The notes below the pieces were generated by a model that was not told where the DNA came from, did no database searches, and saw nothing but the letters and a program-made list of their open reading frames with translations. Below, piece by piece: positions 7,849-15,363 of a DNA stretch of 64,000 nucleotides. Made by a program: the position numbers and the translations under genes. The DNA comes from Leucobacter sp. 7(1). GTDB lineage: Bacteria > Actinomycetota > Actinomycetes > Actinomycetales > Microbacteriaceae. How positions within the stretch are numbered: position 1 is the first letter of the stretch; every line of letters starts with the position of its first letter. Location of the stretch: contig NZ_FUID01000022.1 of the NCBI RefSeq assembly GCF_900163635.1, positions 18,185 through 82,184 on the forward strand, written 5' to 3'.

Positions 7849-8769
7849 GTGATTGATCTCCGCCAACTTCAGGCACTCCGGGCCGTGCATCGCACAGGCT
7901 CGGTGACCCAGGCGGCCCGCAGTCTTGGCTGGAGCCAGCCGACGGTGGACTACCACCTCCGGAATCTCGACGCGCTCATCGGCGGTGCCCTGCTCGAACG
8001 CAGTTCCCGCGGGAGCACGCTCACTCCTGTCGGGCACCTCGTGCTCGACCGCGCACAGGAGATCCTCACGCTCAGCGATCGGGCGCTGCGTGATGCCCGA
8101 GAGTTCACACACATGGGCCAAACGCGGCTCCGGTTTGGCACGTTCCCCACCGCTGCCGCGCGGCTCCTCCCCGCCATCGCCGCGCAGCTCAGCGATCTCA
8201 GCATCGAGTTAGACGCGGTGCTCGAAGAGGTCGGACCCCTCATCACCCACGTCAATCAGCGCGAGCTCGACGCCGCCCTGCTGTATTCGGTGCCCGGCCA
8301 CGAACTCACCTTTCGGCCCGACATTGTGACCACCGAGGTGCTGCGGGATCCGCTTCTGCTCGCCCTCCCCGAAGGGCACCCGATCGCGTCACACACCTCG
8401 ATCAGCCGGGAAACCTTTCTCACCCTGCACAGCGAGCGCTGGCTCCTCGGAACTTCTCTGTACGACCCGATGGACGCCGTCGTTGTCGACACCTTCGCCG
8501 CCGCCGGGTACACGCTCGAAGTCGCAATCCGCAGCGATGACTTCCAGGCGATGCTCGGCATGATCGCGGCTCGGATGGTGATCGGCCTGGTGGCGAAGCT
8601 CGCGATCGGGTCGGGCCACCCGGGAGTAGTGCTCCGGCCGATCGACGACCCCAACTTCGCCCGGTCGGTGTTGCTCGCGGCACCCACCGAAGGGGCATCC
8701 CGGCAACCCTCCGCCGCGGTACGCCAGCTCGCCGTCGCCATCCGAAACGCAGTCGCCGGCCTCGAATAG
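7849..8769 (+). CDS. LysR-type transcriptional regulator
   Basis: This 306-residue protein has the N-terminal winged helix-turn-helix (about 3-62: LRQLQALRAVHRTGSVTQAA, then a recognition helix around WSQPTVDYHLRNLD). A substrate-binding domain follows from about residue 90 (TRLRFGTFPTAAARLLPAI). The start is a GTG. The variant recognition region PTVDYHLRNLD is characteristic of an actinobacterial LysR subgroup. It is divergent from the decarboxylase gene, with two dyad sites between them, so it probably regulates the decarboxylase-permease-Usp genes and itself. The ligand is unknown; the decarboxylase substrate or product amine is a reasonable guess. Confidence 0.92.
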   Translation: MIDLRQLQALRAVHRTGSVTQAARSLGWSQPTVDYHLRNLDALIGGALLERSSRGSTLTPVGHLVLDRAQEILTLSDRALRDAREFTHMGQTRLRFGTFPTAAARLLPAIAAQLSDLSIELDAVLEEVGPLITHVNQRELDAALLYSVPGHELTFRPDIVTTEVLRDPLLLALPEGHPIASHTSISRETFLTLHSERWLLGTSLYDPMDAVVVDTFAAAGYTLEVAIRSDDFQAMLGMIAARMVIGLVAKLAIGSGHPGVVLRPIDDPNFARSVLLAAPTEGASRQPSAAVRQLAVAIRNAVAGLE

Positions 8770-8930
8770 GCGGACTCGCGCCGCCAGTGCACCCGCCCAT
8801 TTTTCACGCCAGCAATGACGAGAAATCCGGCTTGTCCTGGTGAACAGCCGGGCCTACGCTTCGGACAGAGGAAGTTCCTCCGCTCCTGACTCCCCAACAA
8901 CGATGTTCGGGGCACCTGGGAAGGACAACG

Positions 8931-9668
8931 ATGTCACCGACGTATGTACTTATTCACGGTTCCTGGCACACCGGTGCTGACTGGGCCGAGGTTGTCACCG
9001 CACTCGCGACCCACGGCATCACGGACGTGCACACCCCCACCGTCGCCGGACACGGCGTTGGTGTGCCGAAAAACGTCACCCACAACGATTGCGTGCAGTC
9101 AATCGTCGACTACGTCCTGGAGCACGATCTCCGGGACGTTGTCCTCGTCGGTCACAGCTACGGAGGCACGATCGTGTCGCGACTCTACGAGGAGCTCCCC
9201 GACAGGATCCGGCGGCTCGTGTATCTCAACGCGTTTGTGCTCGCCCCCAATGAGTGCCTGAACGACAACACTCCGCCCGTGGACCGAGCCGCGCTCGAAT
9301 CCTTGGCCCTCGCTTCAGCCGACGACACGATCTCCATGCCGTTTGAGCTGTGGCGGGAGCGCTTCATCGGTGATGCGGATGTTGCGCTCGCCCAGCGCAC
9401 CCACGCCGGGCTCTCCCCCGAGCCTGCCCAACCCTGGCGAGACAGGCTCCCGCTCGACCGCTTCTATGACACCATCGAGCGGGTCGGACGCAGCTACATC
9501 AACTGCACCGAGGACATCTCGATCCCGCAGGGCGAATGGTCTTGGCACCCACGGATGTCCCAGCGCCTGCGGAACCCGCGGCTCGTGCAGTTGCACGGCA
9601 GCCACGAGACTCTGTTTACCAATCCCACACTCCTCGCCGCGAAAATCGTCGAGGCCGGACGAGACTAG
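8931..9668 (+). CDS. alpha/beta hydrolase, plant-esterase/hydroxynitrile-lyase-like
   Basis: This 245-residue soluble hydrolase begins YVLIHGSWHTGADW, where HG is the oxyanion-hole segment. It has the nucleophile elbow GHSYGG (Ser around residue 78), and a C-terminal LHGSHETLFTNP that supplies the histidine. This arrangement (IHGSWH, GHSYGG, GSHE) is typical of the methyl-esterase/hydroxynitrile-lyase-like branch of alpha/beta hydrolases. A good ribosome-binding site (GGGAAGGA) precedes the ATG. It is 161 bases behind the LysR gene and overlaps the 3' end of the convergent ppx gene by four bases. The substrate is unknown. Confidence 0.85.
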   Translation: MSPTYVLIHGSWHTGADWAEVVTALATHGITDVHTPTVAGHGVGVPKNVTHNDCVQSIVDYVLEHDLRDVVLVGHSYGGTIVSRLYEELPDRIRRLVYLNAFVLAPNECLNDNTPPVDRAALESLALASADDTISMPFELWRERFIGDADVALAQRTHAGLSPEPAQPWRDRLPLDRFYDTIERVGRSYINCTEDISIPQGEWSWHPRMSQRLRNPRLVQLHGSHETLFTNPTLLAAKIVEAGRD

Positions 9669-10672
9669 CGACGGGCCGTCGCACCGTTTCCGTTCGCGGT
9701 CAGCGCGCTGCGAAAATCATCCGCGCTGACAGGCTCCGCACCGCGGCCATCGAGCGCATCGATATACCGGAGCACAATCCCCTCACGCAGGGCCCACGGC
9801 GAGATCGTGAGCGTCGACACGTCAAACACCTTCATCGCAGTGCGGAGCACGATCGCACCGGCCATGATCTGGTATCCGCGCTCGGGGGTGATCCCCGGCA
9901 GGTACTCACGCACGTTCGACGGCATATCTCGAAGCGTGGGCTCCCATTCTCGCAAACCCGCATAGTGCAGGGGCGCGAGGTCACCGTTTTCTGGATCCGG
10001 CGGACCACCGATGAGGCGGGCGAGCGAGCGGATCGTTTTTGACGTTCCCACCACACGTTTGGGCTTGGGACGGTCAAGGAACAGCTCCTCGCGGACCCGA
10101 GTAAATTCAGTGCGGGCGTGCAGCCGCAAAGCCGAAACCGCTTCCCGCGTGGGCGGATCCTCCGCGAGGTAGTTGATTGTGGTGCGGCCCGCACCGAGCG
10201 GCAGCGAGACCTGCACATCCGGGTACTCGTCGGCCCCCTGGGCGATCTCGAACGATCCACCACCGATGTCAAAGAGCAGGACTTCGCCGGCTGACCAGCC
10301 GAGCCACCGTCGCACCGCAAGCATCGTGATCCGCGCCTCGTCCTCCCCGGAAAGCACGTGCAGCGAGACCCCGGTCTCCCGTGCGATGCGCGCGAGCACC
10401 TCCTCACCGTTCGCGGCTTCGCGGATCGCGCTCGTCGCGGTGCAGATCAGATCGTCCACCCCGATCTCGTGGGCGATCCGCACTGACTCCGCGATTGCGG
10501 ACGTGATCAGGCGCACGCCTTCCTCAACGATCGCACCGTCGGCGTCGAGGTACCGCATCAGCCGCAGCACGGACCGCTGCGAGTGGTATGGGTTTGGGCT
10601 CGCGCCGGGGTGGGCGTCCACCACAAGCAGGTGGACTGTGTTAGATCCGACGTCGATCACTCCGAGGCGCAT
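9665..10672 (-). CDS. ppx: Ppx/GppA family exopolyphosphatase
   Basis: This 335-residue protein shows the actin-like phosphatase motifs of the family: VIDVGSNTVHLLVVD at the N-terminus, ATSAIREAANG (about 84-94) and FDIGGGSFEIAQG (about 138-150). The length matches the short actinobacterial Ppx proteins that lack the C-terminal HD domain of GppA. Members remove terminal phosphate from polyphosphate or hydrolyse (p)ppGpp-related substrates. It is the last gene of the wecB-glycosyltransferase-deoC run, 18 bases from deoC. It also has its own candidate leaderless promoter inside the gap (TAGAAT at 10679-10684). The function of the pairing with deoC is unclear. Confidence 0.9.
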   Translation of the reverse strand: MRLGVIDVGSNTVHLLVVDAHPGASPNPYHSQRSVLRLMRYLDADGAIVEEGVRLITSAIAESVRIAHEIGVDDLICTATSAIREAANGEEVLARIARETGVSLHVLSGEDEARITMLAVRRWLGWSAGEVLLFDIGGGSFEIAQGADEYPDVQVSLPLGAGRTTINYLAEDPPTREAVSALRLHARTEFTRVREELFLDRPKPKRVVGTSKTIRSLARLIGGPPDPENGDLAPLHYAGLREWEPTLRDMPSNVREYLPGITPERGYQIMAGAIVLRTAMKVFDVSTLTISPWALREGIVLRYIDALDGRGAEPVSADDFRSALTANGNGATARR

Positions 10673-10678
10673 GGGAAC

Positions 10679-10684
10679 ATTCTA
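10679..10684 (-). promoter_or_regulatory. candidate -10 box (TAGAAT) of a leaderless ppx transcript
   Basis: TAGAAT on the minus strand is followed by six bases and the ATG at 10672. It lies in the 18-base gap after deoC, so ppx could be transcribed separately as well as with the upstream genes. Confidence 0.6.
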
Positions 10685-10690
10685 GGACTG

Positions 10691-11422
10691 TCAGTACACC
10701 TCTTCAGAACCAGAGCGGGCCGCCCCCGCAGTTCCCCAAGTGTCGAGGATGCCCGCGGTCCCCGAGATTCCAAAACGGGTGGCACCGGCAGCCCACATAT
10801 CGCGCACCGCAGCCGCGGTCCGGATGCCGCCAGACGCCTTCACTCCGAGCCGTCCCCCAACAGTTTCCGCCATGATCCGTACCGCGTGCACCGTGGCACC
10901 GCCGGCCGGATCGAAGCCCGTCGAGGTCTTAACAAAGTCCGCACCGGCGGCCTCCGCCGCCCGGCAGCAAGCAACGATCTGCGCGTCGCTGAGCGCGGCC
11001 GTTTCAAGGATGACCTTGAGCACGCGCTCGGGGATCGCCTCACGCACCGCCCGGATCTCAGCTTCAACGCCCCGCCAGTCATCAGAGCGAATCAGCCCCC
11101 GGTTCACCACCATGTCAATCTCCCAGGCCCCATCCGCCGCGGCCTGCACAGCCTCGGCGGCTTTCACCTCGGCGGTGTGCACCCCGCTCGGGAACCCCAC
11201 CACCGTGACGATCCGCACGGGACTACTCCGCAAAGGACCGATCGCGTCCTCCAACAGGGTGGGGCTGATACACACCTGCCCCACACCGAGCGCGCGTGCG
11301 GCGATGAGGAATTGCTCAAGTTCCGCTGGTGTTGTGCCCGGGGCCAACAGCGTGTGATCCGCTCGCTCAAGGAAGGCTTCACGCGTGAGCTCGATCGAAG
11401 CGTGGGGTGCTGGGGTGTTCAT
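10691..11422 (-). CDS. deoC: deoxyribose-phosphate aldolase
   Basis: This 243-residue enzyme splits 2-deoxyribose 5-phosphate into glyceraldehyde 3-phosphate and acetaldehyde in deoxynucleoside catabolism. The family signatures are visible in order: VVGFPSGVH, EIDMVVNRG (a DeoC aspartate region), VKTSTGFDPAGG with the Schiff-base lysine, and VKASGGIRT with the second catalytic lysine. The length is as expected for the class I aldolase. It starts 18 bases after the glycosyltransferase stop and ends 18 bases before ppx, so it is probably in one transcript with them. No other nucleoside-catabolic gene is adjacent, which is unusual for deoC. Confidence 0.95.
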   Translation of the reverse strand: MNTPAPHASIELTREAFLERADHTLLAPGTTPAELEQFLIAARALGVGQVCISPTLLEDAIGPLRSSPVRIVTVVGFPSGVHTAEVKAAEAVQAAADGAWEIDMVVNRGLIRSDDWRGVEAEIRAVREAIPERVLKVILETAALSDAQIVACCRAAEAAGADFVKTSTGFDPAGGATVHAVRIMAETVGGRLGVKASGGIRTAAAVRDMWAAGATRFGISGTAGILDTWGTAGAARSGSEEVY

Positions 11423-11440
11423 AGACTCTCCGATTCTGGG

Positions 11441-12850
11441 TCAGGCTGCCGCACCGGACTCCGCCGGGGGCGCGATCGCCTCGCGTTTCGTTTTTGCCCA
11501 GCTCTTGCGCCCGAAAACCTGCCGCAAGAGCGCCCGGTACACAACCGGATAAATGAGCCAGGAGTACACAAGATACAGGTGCGCAAGCAGGAGATTCATC
11601 AGGAACGGAACGATCCCCCGCCGCCGGCGAGTAAAGAACACCCCGGCGATGCCGGGCCCCGCTGAGAACAGGTAGAACAGCACGATGATAAAAATCGACC
11701 ACTGTGGACGGTACAACCCGAACCCGAGGAACACCACGCTCAGCACAACCGAGATCCCGACAACCGCCTGCACAATCGGCGTCAACAGGTACCAGAGCTG
11801 ATCCACCCGTGCAGCGAAGCTGAGGTTCCGGTTGCGGATACTCGGCCAGATGCGATCCAATACCTGCCAGGCCCCCTGCGACCACCGCGTGCGCTGACGG
11901 TAGAGCGCTCGAAGCGAGTGCAGACCCTGCTGGTTGATCGCGACCGAGGAGGACTGCGCGCCGCGCCACCCCTCGTGGATCAGGCGAAGCCCGATGTCCT
12001 GATCCTCGGTGAGGCGCCCCGCGAGCCAGGGGCCGCTCCGCCCCGCGTCATCCGTCACGGCAACGCTATCAAGCGCTGCGAGCCGATTAAACTGACCGTT
12101 CCCGCCCATGTTTGCGGTCCCCCACGCCACACGGCCGAGCTGAAACACGCTGCCAAACACCCCAAACTCGAGATCCTGCGCCCACGTAATAAATCCGTGC
12201 CGATTGTAGATCCGGACCTGCGATTGCACGCCACCAACACGATCATCTTCGAAGTGACCCGTGACTTTCCAAGCGTCGCGGTCAAGCCGACCGTCCGCAT
12301 CAACAATCGTCACAATGACGCGCGTCGGATCCCACCCCGCATAGGTGCCTGCGCCCAGGATCTGCCGGTGCAGGTATCGCCACGCATCGTTTAGCGCCTC
12401 AGATTTCCCCTGCTTCGCGTTCGGCGGCGTTCGAGTCAGCACGGTGAGTTCCGGGGCAGACATGCTCGCGAGAATCTCACCAGTGCGGTCGCTCGAACCG
12501 TCATTAATGACCAGGATCCGCTTGTGCGCAACCTCAACTTCGAGGAGGCGACCCACGGAATCCGTGATCGTGACCTCCTCGTTGAGCGCCGGAACCATAA
12601 ACACCCAGAGATACTTGTCCTCGCCGGATTCCGCCCGGGTCCGCTGATCCACCTCGCGGCGCGCGCGACGCACGAGGGCAGCCCGGATGATCAGGGTTGC
12701 CAGGGAGATGAAGCTGGCAAGGATGCACACAAGTGCGATCCAGTAGATCGGGATCGACCACACGGGCATCCCGTCGTACAGGTGCACAAGGAAGTACAGA
12801 ATCTCCCCGAAGCTCGGAAACTCCGCGGCATGGGCGATGCCGCCGGTCAC
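11441..12850 (-). CDS. family 2 glycosyltransferase, processive membrane type
   Basis: This 469-residue protein has two N-terminal hydrophobic segments (about 15-35 and 38-58). A GT-A domain follows with VINDGSSDRTGE, the metal-binding VDADGRLD, the catalytic TEDQD and the RQRTRW motif (Q/RxxRW). About four more membrane segments follow from residue 345. This is the layout of processive GT2 enzymes such as cellulose, hyaluronan or poly-GlcNAc synthases. The start is a GTG that overlaps the wecB stop (GTGA). Coupling to an enzyme that interconverts UDP-GlcNAc and UDP-ManNAc suggests an exopolysaccharide containing one of these sugars; the polymer is inferred. Confidence 0.88.
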   Translation of the reverse strand: MTGGIAHAAEFPSFGEILYFLVHLYDGMPVWSIPIYWIALVCILASFISLATLIIRAALVRRARREVDQRTRAESGEDKYLWVFMVPALNEEVTITDSVGRLLEVEVAHKRILVINDGSSDRTGEILASMSAPELTVLTRTPPNAKQGKSEALNDAWRYLHRQILGAGTYAGWDPTRVIVTIVDADGRLDRDAWKVTGHFEDDRVGGVQSQVRIYNRHGFITWAQDLEFGVFGSVFQLGRVAWGTANMGGNGQFNRLAALDSVAVTDDAGRSGPWLAGRLTEDQDIGLRLIHEGWRGAQSSSVAINQQGLHSLRALYRQRTRWSQGAWQVLDRIWPSIRNRNLSFAARVDQLWYLLTPIVQAVVGISVVLSVVFLGFGLYRPQWSIFIIVLFYLFSAGPGIAGVFFTRRRRGIVPFLMNLLLAHLYLVYSWLIYPVVYRALLRQVFGRKSWAKTKREAIAPPAESGAAA

Positions 12851-14163
12851 GCCCGGCTTCCCGCGTCAAGCAGCGCAGCGGACCCATCGCCCAGCTCGTC
12901 CGGGGCGAGGCCCAGGCGACGGCGAACGGCGTCACGCAGCTCGCAGCCCGTCAGCTCCTCGGGTGTGCCCCCCGCGCGCAGAATGTGGTCGAGCGCCTGC
13001 ACGATCCGCTCCGAGGCGCGGCCGTCGCCGTAAGGGTTCGGCCGCGCCGCGCGGCGGGCGTGCTCAGCGTCATCTTCAAGCAGGATCGCGGCCTCCGCGA
13101 CGATACGGTCAGGGTCGGTCCCGACGAGCGTCAACGTGCCCGCGTCCACTCCCTCACTGCGCTCCGTTGTGTCCCGCGCAACAAGCACCGGGGTTCCCAG
13201 CGCGGGCGCCTCTTCTTGGACGCCACCGGAATCCGTGATGATGAGTCGGGCCGCACCCATCAGCTGAGCAAATGCGAGATATTCTCTCGGCTCCACGAGC
13301 ATCACGTTGGGCCGATCCTCAAGCGTGGCGATCAGTGGGCCGCGTGCGACAGGATTGGGGTGCAGAGGCACCACGAATTGCGCGCGCGGATACCGTTCGC
13401 TCAAGCGGCGCACTGCGGCCGCGATCCGGTCGAGACCCGCCCCCCAGTTTTCGCGCCGGTGCGCAGTCACGAGCACGATAGGACGATCCGGCGCGACAAC
13501 CAGATCAGCAAGGCCCGGTCCGAAACCGTTCGCTTCAGCCGCGGCCCACCGCAGCATGTCAATCGACGTGTTTCCCGTGACAAGCACGCGGTCGTAGTCA
13601 ACACCCTCGCGCACCAGGTTCGCTTTGTTTGCAGAGGTCGGTGCCAGGTGCAACGCGGCGATCCGCGAGATCAGCTGTCGGTTTCCCTCCTCCGGGAACG
13701 GGGAGAGCAGGTTCGAGGTGCGCAGACCGGCCTCCACATGGATCACCGGGATCTGCAGGTTAAACGCCGCGAGCGCTGCCGCGGCTGCCGAGCTCGTATC
13801 GCCGTGGACGAGGCACGCGACCGCGCCACCCACCTCGCGGCGGCCGTCAGCACGGTACTCGGCCGGAACCGTCTGGCTCGCCCACACACGATCGATGCCG
13901 ACCATAATCCGAGCAAACATCTCGTTCAGGGTCGGCTTCACGCCGTTCTGGGCGTCCGAGGCACGGAGGTTTGCGTCGAGCCGCAGACCGGAACGGTGGA
14001 TCAGATCCGCCACAAGCTCCATATGCTGCCCGGTCGCTATCACCACTGGGCGGAACTTCCCCGAGTCCTGCAACGCCCGGATCACCGGGATCATTTTGAT
14101 CGCCTCCGGCCGTGTGCCGATGACGGTGAGCACGCGCGTGCGCTCTGAGTACGGAATTTCCAT
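12847..14163 (-). CDS. wecB: UDP-N-acetylglucosamine 2-epimerase (non-hydrolysing)
   Basis: This 438-residue enzyme interconverts UDP-GlcNAc and UDP-ManNAc. The motifs are all present: VIGTRPEAIKMIPVI at the N-terminus, VHGDTSS, IHVEAGLRT, VTAHRRENWG and the UDP-binding IITDSGGVQEEAP. It is some 50-60 residues longer than the E. coli enzyme, with the extra sequence mostly at the C-terminus. A ribosome-binding site (AGGGGAGA) precedes the ATG. It is the first gene of a minus-strand run and overlaps the glycosyltransferase by four bases, so both probably act in one cell-surface polysaccharide pathway. Confidence 0.95.
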   Translation of the reverse strand: MEIPYSERTRVLTVIGTRPEAIKMIPVIRALQDSGKFRPVVIATGQHMELVADLIHRSGLRLDANLRASDAQNGVKPTLNEMFARIMVGIDRVWASQTVPAEYRADGRREVGGAVACLVHGDTSSAAAAALAAFNLQIPVIHVEAGLRTSNLLSPFPEEGNRQLISRIAALHLAPTSANKANLVREGVDYDRVLVTGNTSIDMLRWAAAEANGFGPGLADLVVAPDRPIVLVTAHRRENWGAGLDRIAAAVRRLSERYPRAQFVVPLHPNPVARGPLIATLEDRPNVMLVEPREYLAFAQLMGAARLIITDSGGVQEEAPALGTPVLVARDTTERSEGVDAGTLTLVGTDPDRIVAEAAILLEDDAEHARRAARPNPYGDGRASERIVQALDHILRAGGTPEELTGCELRDAVRRRLGLAPDELGDGSAALLDAGSRA

Positions 14164-14336
14164 GTCTCCCCCTGGCGGCCCCCGACAACACCCTGTTGCC
14201 CCGCAAGCCGCCGAGCTGGAGCCCGGGGCTATTCGCTCATTCTAGAGAATGTGGGAGCGTTGGACCAGGATTTGACCTGGACCAGGACTCAGCAGGAGTG
14301 GTCCATCCCGTCAGACCATCGATCCGTCACATCACG

Positions 14337-15230
14337 CTACTTTTGCGACCTCGTCTGTTGGAAGAGTCGTTCCATCTTTCGAGCGGTTTCAGGGTCTGCC
14401 ACGACCGATCCCGACGCAAGGAGCGGTCGATCCCGCTTGAGCACGTCCCAATTGTGTAGATCGGAGACCGCTCGGCCAGGCAGCAAGTGCAGTTTCGATT
14501 CCTTCGTGAAGAGGAGGTTCCGTTGTTCCCACAGAGCTTCCCCCACCCATCGACAGTCGCTATCTGCAAGTAGCTGATATTCGAGCGCCCGGCCAAGAAT
14601 TGCCGCCACCCAGTCTGCGAATTGAATTGCGGCACTGAGTTGGCTATCGATGTGCATTGGAGGCTCAACTGCCCGGCGCATTTCGGGTTTTCCCACGGCC
14701 CGACCGAGGATGTGGGCGTACATGTTTGGCAGACGCCGCGACCGCTGGTCCTCGCTAATCGCATCGATCATGAACATGACGTTCTCATCTTCGCGGTCCG
14801 CCGCCCGGCAAATCCGATTGAGCACTTCTTCCATCGCGCGTCGCTCGACAAGGTCCGTGTCGAGACCCACCTGCTTCGGCGTTCCTTTGGGCTTCTCATC
14901 CACATAGTAGAACAACCGGCCGCCGAGGCGTGTGAGCTGACGACAGAGATAGCTAAACACACGAATGTTTTGCGGCGCATAACTGGGAGTCTTGGAACGA
15001 AATACGCTCGCACCTTTGACCTCCCAGGCTCCGGGATTCTTTGCCCCCTCATACTGTGCAGCGAACAGTCTGCGCTTCTCTCGGGTGAAGATGGAACCGA
15101 ACTCGCGTACTTGTGAATCGGGGACCACAAATCCGGCGTAGCCTAACCCGGCGCTTGTGTTGAATCGTTCATGGTGCCTAGATACGTATGCGCCCGGCTC
15201 ACCAATCTCGTCCAAATACGCAAGCAACAT
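14337..15230 (-). CDS. DUF3800 domain protein, low-GC singleton
   Basis: This 297-residue protein has the DUF3800 layout: an N-terminal LLAYLDEIGEPG, the usual start (D/E pair) of the predicted RNase H-like fold; a middle acidic element MFMIDAISED; and a C-terminal QLSAAIQFADWVAAILGRALE, the family's conserved S...Q.ADW helix. DUF3800 proteins are scattered among mobile and defence regions and no activity is established. Sampled lines run at about 53-57 percent GC against the high sixties next door, suggesting recent transfer. It stands alone between wecB and the helicase, is isolated by a bidirectional terminator, and has a candidate leaderless promoter. Confidence 0.82.
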   Translation of the reverse strand: MLLAYLDEIGEPGAYVSRHHERFNTSAGLGYAGFVVPDSQVREFGSIFTREKRRLFAAQYEGAKNPGAWEVKGASVFRSKTPSYAPQNIRVFSYLCRQLTRLGGRLFYYVDEKPKGTPKQVGLDTDLVERRAMEEVLNRICRAADREDENVMFMIDAISEDQRSRRLPNMYAHILGRAVGKPEMRRAVEPPMHIDSQLSAAIQFADWVAAILGRALEYQLLADSDCRWVGEALWEQRNLLFTKESKLHLLPGRAVSDLHNWDVLKRDRPLLASGSVVADPETARKMERLFQQTRSQK

Positions 15231-15236
15231 GCGCCC

Positions 15237-15242
15237 AGCCTA
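15237..15242 (-). promoter_or_regulatory. candidate -10 box (TAGGCT) of a leaderless DUF3800 transcript
   Basis: TAGGCT on the minus strand is separated by six bases from the ATG at 15230, with no ribosome-binding site. Confidence 0.55.
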
Positions 15243-15251
15243 AGCGAACGC

Positions 15252-15279
15252 AAAAACCCACGCATTCGCGTGGGTTTTT
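15252..15279. terminator. bidirectional terminator between helicase and DUF3800 genes
   Basis: A 12-bp perfect stem (15252-15263 with 15268-15279) has an ATTC loop, five A at the left edge and five T at the right edge. It therefore looks like an intrinsic terminator in both directions. It ends the helicase transcript upstream of DUF3800. Confidence 0.92.
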
Positions 15280-15363
15280 GGACTGGCGCGTGGAGATCCT
15301 CTTGGTTTCCCTCAACCTCCGCTACCAGCTACAGGCTACCCCACCGGCCGCAGATGATCAACG

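Noticed and set aside
7729..8121. Upstream extension of the decarboxylase frame to 8121
   Set aside because: It would overlap the divergent LysR gene and cross the dyad operator region. The extra residues resemble no family.
14251..14336. Repeated GGACCAGGA-type words 3' of the DUF3800 gene, considered as a tRNA or small RNA
   Set aside because: No cloverleaf or other stable conserved fold can be drawn.
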